This document shows, in pieces, positions 58,004 to 64,000 of a stretch of DNA of 64,000 bases. Source of the stretch: Planctomycetaceae bacterium UBA2671 (GTDB lineage Bacteria > Planctomycetota > Planctomycetia > Planctomycetales > Planctomycetaceae); NCBI GenBank assembly GCA_002359185.1, contig DEML01000041.1:44666-108665 (forward strand), read 5' to 3'. Under the pieces are notes generated by a model. The model was not told the origin of the DNA. It searched no databases and worked only from the letters and a program-made list of their open reading frames with translations. Each line of letters begins with the position of its first letter. Position 1 is the first letter of the stretch. A program made the position numbers and the translations under genes.

Positions 58004-58195
58004 GACATCGCCCTTCGACACAGATATTTCACAACGAAAAAATTGAAATATTTTTCAAGCTTCCCTGTGTCTTATTCTTGCAAATGAATTCACAAAAATC
58101 CAGAAACAACTTCGAGTTATCAGTCGGTATCCCCGAATTTTTATGCGTTTTTTCTCTTGAGCGACTTTTTTACCACAGGCAACGGTGAGTTCAAA

Positions 58196-59101
58196 TCACT
58201 TAATACTGGTTGGTTCCATGGAAGTTTGCGTCAACTCTTTGTAGCCACGCAGGCGGGGATCGAAGGGATCGCCTTTCCATAAGACACCGACAATTCCCTG
58301 ATCGGCATTGCGGGTAACATTTTCAAAGACGTAAACCGTCTCGTTGTTACCACCCGTTTCCACATTTCCACCGGGATGAATTAAACGGATTGCAGTCGGA
58401 AGATAGCTGCGAGCATCGAGCATGACCTCGGCCTGCTGCCAGTTGGCGGCATCCTGTTGCCAGAGGGGTTTCACTTTCAGATGAATGACCCCGGCTTCTA
58501 AATTGTGTCGTCCCCCGGTTTCAGCGGTGTGTAATGTCACATTGTACCGTGCGATCACTTTTTCTTTGGAAATTCCAAACAGAAACGGGAGCGGCCCATC
58601 GACAATGTTTTCGCCCTGAGAATCAACCGGAATTGGCAAACGCTGATATTCTTTGCGATCTTCATCGATAGCAAAAACCTGCTTGCCGTCGCAAATCCAG
58701 CGTTCCGGCTTGTCTTTCTGGATTGCATATTCTTTGCCGTTTCTTGCACGTTTCTGTCCTTCCGTAAAATTGGAAGGAGCCTCCAGGTCAATTCGGCCTT
58801 TATCGGGAGACTCATAATAGAACTCCCCTTCCGACCATTTCTCGACCATGAAGACATGATCGTAGATGTACCGTTTATGCTTGCCTTCGAGTTTCTTGGT
58901 GAAATCGCCCGCCTTTTCCCAGTTATTGAGAATATGATCCAGTTCGGGATTGAGCGCCTGAGTGATCCGCGCTGCTGGTTTAGGAGTGGAAGCCGGTTGT
59001 CCATTTTGCGCCAGAACATCTGAGGAAGATGTTGTGGAAATGACAAACAGGCATAGAGCGACTGAAGAAGGCAAAGTCACGTTGAAGCGACAAAATTTCA
59101 T
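58196..59101 (-). CDS. TIGR03009-type secreted protein
   Basis: A 301-residue exported protein with a signal peptide ending near VLAQN. Its pattern (LEGKHKRYIYDHVF, EGEFYYESPDKGRIDL, ERWICDGKQVFAIDEDRKEY) fits the planctomycete TIGR03009 family, which is distantly similar to the LolA lipoprotein-carrier fold. The exact role is unknown. The ATG at 59101 has AAGGA nine bases upstream; an extension to 59155 is not needed. Confidence 0.82.
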   Translation of the reverse strand: MKFCRFNVTLPSSVALCLFVISTTSSSDVLAQNGQPASTPKPAARITQALNPELDHILNNWEKAGDFTKKLEGKHKRYIYDHVFMVEKWSEGEFYYESPDKGRIDLEAPSNFTEGQKRARNGKEYAIQKDKPERWICDGKQVFAIDEDRKEYQRLPIPVDSQGENIVDGPLPFLFGISKEKVIARYNVTLHTAETGGRHNLEAGVIHLKVKPLWQQDAANWQQAEVMLDARSYLPTAIRLIHPGGNVETGGNNETVYVFENVTRNADQGIVGVLWKGDPFDPRLRGYKELTQTSMEPTSIK

Positions 59102-59861
59102 GAGACGACATCCTTGTCGGTCGGGGATCGGGTCTCTCAGGAGAGACAGTATCAACAGTCAGAGCAGTTTGCTCCTTGAATGCCCCGTTGTGGGCACCTG
59201 TTGTCCTACAAATACAGGTTATCTGCGAGGGAGATCGAAGTGAAATCAAATCGAGGCACTGTATAACGACAGGCTACAGTGACGATTTGACGCCGACGAA
59301 CGCTCGGAATTGGAAAATGTATCATCTGTTGTCAGTTGTGCAAAGATCGATTTTGGGGATGAAATCTGGATAGCAATACATAAACTGGGAAATGGAGGGG
59401 ATTGCAATTTTTCTCACGATGAGGTCGAAATATCTTATTCTCCTGATCCTCAACTATTTACAATCGATAGTCTTAACCCGCAGCGTCAGCGAGGGGACAG
59501 CGTAACTCGTTTCTGGAGGCCTCAGCTTTTTTCAAAAGATGACATAAAGACAATAAATATTAGTTCAATCCGATGTTGCATGAACACCGTCCCTTCGCTG
59601 ACGCTTCGGGTTAAGATGCAGTAAGCAGTTTTACAAAACACCAATAATTATCCCAAATCCTGATGGATGGTTGCCTTAGCTGTTCTTATCTGAAATAATT
59701 GATGGGATGTTTGCTGGAATTACGGGCAGATTGTGTGGTGCAATTTGATGCTCATCGCTTACGGCTGGCATATTACAGAGCATTCTTTCAACTTTGATTG
59801 AGGATGATCTGCCCCGCAAGCCTTCCGACACAACTCTTCTCTTTAATATTATGGAACGAAT
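59102..59861. other. Long intergenic interval with family H repeat
   Basis: About 760 bases without a convincing gene. A decayed family A-like stretch is near 59254-59278, and a family H pair at 59474-59614 forms the end of a 104-codon plus-strand frame. It also holds the promoter region for the SGNH/propeller gene. Confidence 0.5.
59474..59614. repeat. Family H inverted pair, widely spaced
   Basis: AACCCGCAGCGTCAGCGAGG near 59475 is answered by CTTCGCTGACGCTTCGGGTTA near 59593, about 95 bases apart. Both ends are close to the copies at 4013 and 5888. Confidence 0.7.
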
Positions 59862-62465
59862 ATGAAATTACGTCACATCATGACTGCGATGTGCTGCATC
59901 GCTGCCTTGGCTACTACTGCAGCCGCAGCTGAACTGGAACTGAACAAAGGGGATAAAATCGTCCTCATAGGCAACACGTTTGTCGAACGGATGCAGGATA
60001 CCAATCACTTTGAAACCTTACTGTACGTACGATTTCCGGAACACGATCTCGTGATCCGAAATCTGGGCTGGTCGGCTGATGAATTGAAATTGCGTCCCCG
60101 GTCACAGGATTTTAACGATCACGGTCACACACTTGAGGATCACAAGCCAGATGTGATTATCGCCGCTTTCGGATTCAACGAATCCTTCGCAGGCGAAGCC
60201 GGGCTGGAGAAGTTCAAAAAGGACCTGACTTCAGAAATCAAAACCTGGACAACCACGAAATATAATGGGGAATCTGCTCCGAAAGTGCTGCTCTTTTCAC
60301 CGATTGCTTCTGAAAATCTTCCAAAGCGAAATCTGACAGCCGGGGATCAGAACAATAAGAACATCGAACTCTACACCGCAGCCATGAAAGAAGTGGCTGA
60401 GCAGACCGGTGTAGGTTTTGTCGATCTGTATCATCCCTCATTACGTTTAATGAATGCTGCCAAAGATCCGCTCACATTCAACGGAATTCATCTGGTCGAG
60501 AGTGGCTACAGAAAACTGGCCCCGATCATGATCGATCGCACATTCGGAAAAAGCGAGGCTTCCTCGAAAATCGATTATGAAACTCTAAGAGAGGCTGTTG
60601 CCGAGAAGAACAAGCAGCACTGGTACGATTATCGAGCAGTGAATGGATTCTATATTTATGGAGGACGCAAAAAGCCGTTCGGTGTCGTCAACTTCCCTGC
60701 TGAGTTCGAAAAGCTCCGCAAGATGGTCGCCAATCGCGATGCCCGCATCCACAAAATCTGCAAAGGGGAAAAGGTTCCTGACAAAATCGACGACAGCAAC
60801 ACAGGCGACTTCGTTGATGTTGAGACGAATATTACTTTCGATCTGACAATCACCTCCCCTGAGGATTCACTCGCCACCTTTAAACTGCCAGAAGGCTTTG
60901 AGGCGAACCTGTTTGCATCTGAAAAGGAATTTCCGGATCTGGAAAACCCCTGCAAATTCACCTTCGACGGCAAAGGTCGCTTGTGGGTTTGTACGATGCC
61001 GACTTATCCGATGTATCTGCCCGGGAATCCTGTGCATGATAAAATTCTGATTCTCGAAGATACTGACAACGACGGCAAAGCCGACAAGCAGACCATTTTT
61101 GCGGATGGTTTGCATTTGCCAACAGGATTTGAATTGGGCGATGGCGGAGCTTATGTCGCTCAGCAGCCAAATCTGGTTTTCCTGAAAGATACCGATGGCG
61201 ATGATGTCGCCGATACCAGAGAAGTCGTTCTCCATGGTTTTGACTCAGCTGACTCTCATCACTCGATTTCTGCGTTCACATGGGGACCGGATGGGGCACT
61301 GTATTTTCAGGAAGGAACGTTTCACCATACACAGGTTGAAACCCCTTACGGTCCGACTCGCTGTGTGAATGCCGGTGTTTATCGCTACGAACCCCGCACG
61401 GAAAAACTGGATGTTTTCGTTTCCTATCCGTTCGCCAATCCCTGGGGACATACCTTTGATGAATGGGGTCAGAACTTTGTTGCCGACGCTTCAGGCGGAG
61501 CCAACTATTTCGGAGCGGCTTTCTCAGGTGATGTCGATTACCCTAACAAACATGGTCGACTCAAGCAGTTCCTCACCAAACAATGGCGTCCAACGTGCGG
61601 CTGCGAGTTTGTCAGCAGTACGAATTTCCCAAAAGAAATGCAGGGCGATTATCTGCTCAACAACTGCATCGGCTTTCAGGGAACACTGCAGTACCGTATG
61701 AAAGATGAAGGCTCCGGGTTCCATGCCGATCCTGTCGAACCGCTGTTGCAGTCTTCTGACCGCAACTTCCGTCCTGTCGATCTGCAGTTTGCTCCTGATG
61801 GATCTCTGTATGTGCTGGACTGGTTCAATCCGCTCGTCGGACATATGCAGCACTCGGTTCGTGACCCGAATCGAGATGCCAAGCACGGTCGTATCTGGCG
61901 GATTCGAAACACGAAAAACAAACTGGAAACTCCAGTCGTTGTCTCTGGCAAATCGGTTCCTGAATTGCTCGAACTGTTGGATAATCCTTCTGATCGTGTG
62001 CGTTACCGTGTTCGTCGGGAATTGCGACTTGGCGAAAGTCAAGATGTCATTGGTCAGGTTGATCAATGGTTGAAATCGCTCGATAAAAACTCCGAGTCCT
62101 TCGAGCGGCTGCAACTGGAAGGCCTCTGGGTTCATCAGCAGCACGATATCGTCGATGAAGCGTTGCTCAAAACGGTTCTGCAATCCAAAGATCCTCGCGC
62201 ACGAGCAGCCGCGACACGAGTCTTATGTTACTGGCAGGATCAAGTCGAGAATCCACTGGAATTGCTGACCGCTTCCGTGAATGACGAACACCCACGTGTG
62301 CGACTCGAAGCGATTCGAGCCTTGAGCTTCTTCACCGGAGACGATGTTCTCCCCGCTCTCGACCTCGCTGCTCAATCATTGATTTACGATCAGGATGATT
62401 ATCTCGAATACACCCTGAACGAAACCATGGCGACACTTGATCGTCGTTTGAAAGCGATGGAATAG
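59862..62465 (+). CDS. Secreted SGNH-plus-beta-propeller protein
   Basis: An 867-residue exported protein. The signal peptide ends near AAAAE. An SGNH hydrolase-like domain (about 27-230) follows, with IVLIGNTFVERMQ and AFGFNESFAG. The beta-propeller (about 340-690) resembles the PVC-type dehydrogenase propellers and has Ca-binding-like loops (EDTDNDGKAD, KDTDGDDVAD). HEAT-like helices fill 700-867. The C-terminal heme motif CxxCH common in this superfamily is absent. Breakdown of sugar polymers is a plausible role. Confidence 0.86.
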   Translation: MKLRHIMTAMCCIAALATTAAAAELELNKGDKIVLIGNTFVERMQDTNHFETLLYVRFPEHDLVIRNLGWSADELKLRPRSQDFNDHGHTLEDHKPDVIIAAFGFNESFAGEAGLEKFKKDLTSEIKTWTTTKYNGESAPKVLLFSPIASENLPKRNLTAGDQNNKNIELYTAAMKEVAEQTGVGFVDLYHPSLRLMNAAKDPLTFNGIHLVESGYRKLAPIMIDRTFGKSEASSKIDYETLREAVAEKNKQHWYDYRAVNGFYIYGGRKKPFGVVNFPAEFEKLRKMVANRDARIHKICKGEKVPDKIDDSNTGDFVDVETNITFDLTITSPEDSLATFKLPEGFEANLFASEKEFPDLENPCKFTFDGKGRLWVCTMPTYPMYLPGNPVHDKILILEDTDNDGKADKQTIFADGLHLPTGFELGDGGAYVAQQPNLVFLKDTDGDDVADTREVVLHGFDSADSHHSISAFTWGPDGALYFQEGTFHHTQVETPYGPTRCVNAGVYRYEPRTEKLDVFVSYPFANPWGHTFDEWGQNFVADASGGANYFGAAFSGDVDYPNKHGRLKQFLTKQWRPTCGCEFVSSTNFPKEMQGDYLLNNCIGFQGTLQYRMKDEGSGFHADPVEPLLQSSDRNFRPVDLQFAPDGSLYVLDWFNPLVGHMQHSVRDPNRDAKHGRIWRIRNTKNKLETPVVVSGKSVPELLELLDNPSDRVRYRVRRELRLGESQDVIGQVDQWLKSLDKNSESFERLQLEGLWVHQQHDIVDEALLKTVLQSKDPRARAAATRVLCYWQDQVENPLELLTASVNDEHPRVRLEAIRALSFFTGDDVLPALDLAAQSLIYDQDDYLEYTLNETMATLDRRLKAME

Positions 62466-62518
62466 AGAGTCGAGGGTCCTGAGACCAGGGTCCTGATTAC
62501 TTCATCTTGTTATGCAAT

Positions 62519-62548
62519 AATGCCCACGCTTGTCGTGGGCATTTTTTT
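62519..62548 (+). terminator. Intrinsic terminator after the SGNH/propeller gene
   Basis: A 10-bp stem AATGCCCACG with CGTGGGCATT, a five-base loop CTTGT and seven T. It is 53 bases after the stop. Confidence 0.92.
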
Positions 62549-62568
62549 ATACAAACAGACCGACCACA

Positions 62569-63900
62569 TTACAGTTGATTCAATTCCGCTTTCACCGTCT
62601 CTGCAAGTTGATCCGCCGGCACAGTCAACTGATTTCCCGTTCGCAGGTTTTTGAGTTGCCAGACGTTTTGGGCCAGTTCGTCTTCGCCGGAGATGAGGGC
62701 GAGTGGGATCTTTTTGCGATCAGCATACTTGAGCTGTTTGCTGAGGGCTTTGGCTTCGGGATAGACTTCGCTGGCTATCCCCGCCTGATGCAGCACTCGA
62801 CTGATTTTCTGGTAGTCGGCCAGTCGGTTTTCGACGAAACGTAGCACGAGAATCTGTGATGTTGTCGCGACTTCATCGAGTCGCTTCATTTCATCCAGTG
62901 CGGCTAGCAATCGATCTAAACCGAGACTGCCACCGACACCGGAGAGTTTTTGCTTTGTGTATAATCCCGCCAGATCGTCGTAACGTCCGCCGGAAGAAAT
63001 ACTGCCCATGTCGGGCAGGTCGGTCAGGAAGGTTTCGAAAATGAGGCCGGTGTAATAGTCAAGTCCGCGTGCAATCGAAAGATCGAGGGACAGTCGATTC
63101 GAAGCGATGCCGATGTTCGAACAGGCTTGGGTGATTTCCTGCAGAGCCGACCAGGCCTGCTGACCGAGTTCGGAAGAACTGATCAGACTGCGGGCTTCTT
63201 CCAGAATCGCTTCCGGTTCTCCCTGAAGGGCAGCCAGTTTCAGAACCTGCTCGGCTTTGCCGGACTCCACTCCGGTGGTGTCGACCATTTCCTTGACTAC
63301 GGCTTCCTTTCCAATTTTGGGAAGTTTATCGAGAGCCCGCAGCAGTTCTTTGGAATGTTCGAGCAAGCCGAGTTGTTCAAGCAGACCGTTGAGCAGTTGT
63401 CGGTGATTGATGCGAATGGTGAACTCGCCGATGCCGATTTTATCGAGCAGATCGTGGACGACGAGAATTGTTTCGATATCTGCGGCGAGGGAATCGGTGC
63501 CGATGGTATCGAAATCGCATTGGACAAATTCACGAAAACGTCCGCGAGCCGGGCGTTCTCCGCGCCAGACAGGGGCAATGTGATAGCGTTTGAAGGGCGT
63601 GCCGAGGACGCCGATGTTTTGAGCGGCGAAGCGGGCGAAGGGAATCGTCAGATCGAACCGCATCGAGACATCGCGGCCGCCCTGATCTTCAAACCGATAC
63701 AACTGTTTGTCCGTTTCGTTACCCCCTTTGCCTAGCAGGATTTCTGTGTATTCCAGGGCGGGGGTGTCGATCGGGCTGAAGCCGTATTGCGAATAGACTT
63801 CCCGAGCCGCTTCAATTATCTGCAGCCGGGGAATCATCATGGCGGGGAGAAAGTCGCGAAACCCACGCAGGGTTTGAGGTTTGATGATAGGTGTGCTCAC
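62569..63900 (-). CDS. hisS: Histidyl-tRNA synthetase
   Basis: A 443-residue class II synthetase that charges tRNA-His. The motif 2 region is FKRYHIAPVWRGERPARGRFRE, named here by its end RGERPARGRFRE; the histidine-binding loop is ARGLDYYTGLIFE and motif 3 is GLDRLLAAL. The C-terminal anticodon domain starts near 340. The start is a GTG at 63900, close to the family N-terminus; a TTG at 63909 is possible. tRNA-His lies 25 kb away. Confidence 0.96.
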   Translation of the reverse strand: MSTPIIKPQTLRGFRDFLPAMMIPRLQIIEAAREVYSQYGFSPIDTPALEYTEILLGKGGNETDKQLYRFEDQGGRDVSMRFDLTIPFARFAAQNIGVLGTPFKRYHIAPVWRGERPARGRFREFVQCDFDTIGTDSLAADIETILVVHDLLDKIGIGEFTIRINHRQLLNGLLEQLGLLEHSKELLRALDKLPKIGKEAVVKEMVDTTGVESGKAEQVLKLAALQGEPEAILEEARSLISSSELGQQAWSALQEITQACSNIGIASNRLSLDLSIARGLDYYTGLIFETFLTDLPDMGSISSGGRYDDLAGLYTKQKLSGVGGSLGLDRLLAALDEMKRLDEVATTSQILVLRFVENRLADYQKISRVLHQAGIASEVYPEAKALSKQLKYADRKKIPLALISGEDELAQNVWQLKNLRTGNQLTVPADQLAETVKAELNQL

Positions 63901-63937
63901 GGTGATCAATTCGGTTGTGGGGATTTTTCATTGTCAG

Positions 63938-63962
63938 GTAGGGTCCGCTGTGCGGACCCTAC
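63938..63962. repeat. Family B palindrome, single fused copy
   Basis: GTAG and CTAC flank the palindrome GGTCCGCTGTGCGGACC. Here one copy carries both flanks, unlike the paired units at 5775 and 19413. Confidence 0.85.
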
Positions 63963-63989
63963 TATTCTGCATTTGAGTGTTTGACTCAG

Positions 63990-64000
63990 GGTGGCGGGGG
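63990..64000. repeat. Start of a family I element at the window edge
   Basis: GGTGGCGGGGG matches the beginning of the element at 39821. It is cut by the window, so the copy cannot be confirmed in full. Confidence 0.5.

Noticed and set aside
59310..59624. A 104-codon plus-strand frame before the SGNH/propeller gene
   Set aside because: Its C-terminal third comes from family H repeats (NPQRQRGDS); the rest resembles nothing and no start signal supports it.

Overview
The window looks like a chromosomal segment from a planctomycete (order Planctomycetales). Marker families point that way: a DUF1559 prepilin-like protein with the H-X9-DG tail, a DUF1080 secreted protein, a TIGR03009-type protein, a Minf_1886-type protein, a TIGR02996-like domain, an SGNH plus beta-propeller secreted enzyme and a DUF11-repeat surface protein. 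KdtA (Kdo transferase) argues for an LPS-bearing outer membrane, and IspD and IspG for the MEP isoprenoid pathway. Genus cannot be fixed from the sequence alone. No phage, IS element, CRISPR array or rRNA was seen.

Layout. 1-13.6 kb: glycerol kinase (cut by the window edge), gatB, a FabZ-like dehydratase, ispD, a degenerate HD-GYP-like protein, cysE, a DUF1559/lipoprotein pair, an EboC-like UbiA enzyme, a TPR protein, a secreted LRR protein and a DUF1080 protein. 13.8-25 kb: a sulfotransferase, a small TIGR02996-biotinyl-like fusion, a secreted alpha/beta hydrolase, an unrecognised secreted protein, cardiolipin synthase, maf, an rfbC-like epimerase overlapping maf tail to tail, an HtrA-like protease and a SirB1-like protein. 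25-34 kb: zwf, a membrane protein, metK, kdtA, queF and a 1073-residue DUF11 protein. 34.8-46.5 kb: an unusual sigma-70 factor carrying three extra helix-turn-helix units, trmH, tRNA-His, trpB, a DinG/XPD-type helicase, a membrane zinc-finger protein beside a Crp/Fnr regulator, ispG and an APC permease. 46.7-64 kb: a GlsB-type protein, a WS/DGAT-like acyltransferase, an aldehyde dehydrogenase followed by a LecA-like secreted protein, proB, an ABC-2 exporter operon, small conserved planctomycete proteins, the SGNH/propeller protein and hisS.

Most genes are housekeeping or envelope genes, singly or in short operons. The clearest operon is ABC ATPase, permease and membrane-anchored partner at 56.7-52.7 kb, with TAATG coupling between the last two. 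Intergenic DNA is unusual: at least ten families of short palindromic or inverted-repeat elements are scattered through it, often as head-to-head pairs. They are concentrated at 18.99-19.68 kb and 39.8-40.2 kb.

The least ordinary observations are these repeat families with different sequences but one shared design, the TIGR02996-biotinyl fusion lacking the usual biotinylation motif, the helicase whose first Fe-S cysteine is serine, the HTH-loaded sigma factor facing the DUF11 surface gene, and a glutamate kinase with an insertion beside its active-site loop.
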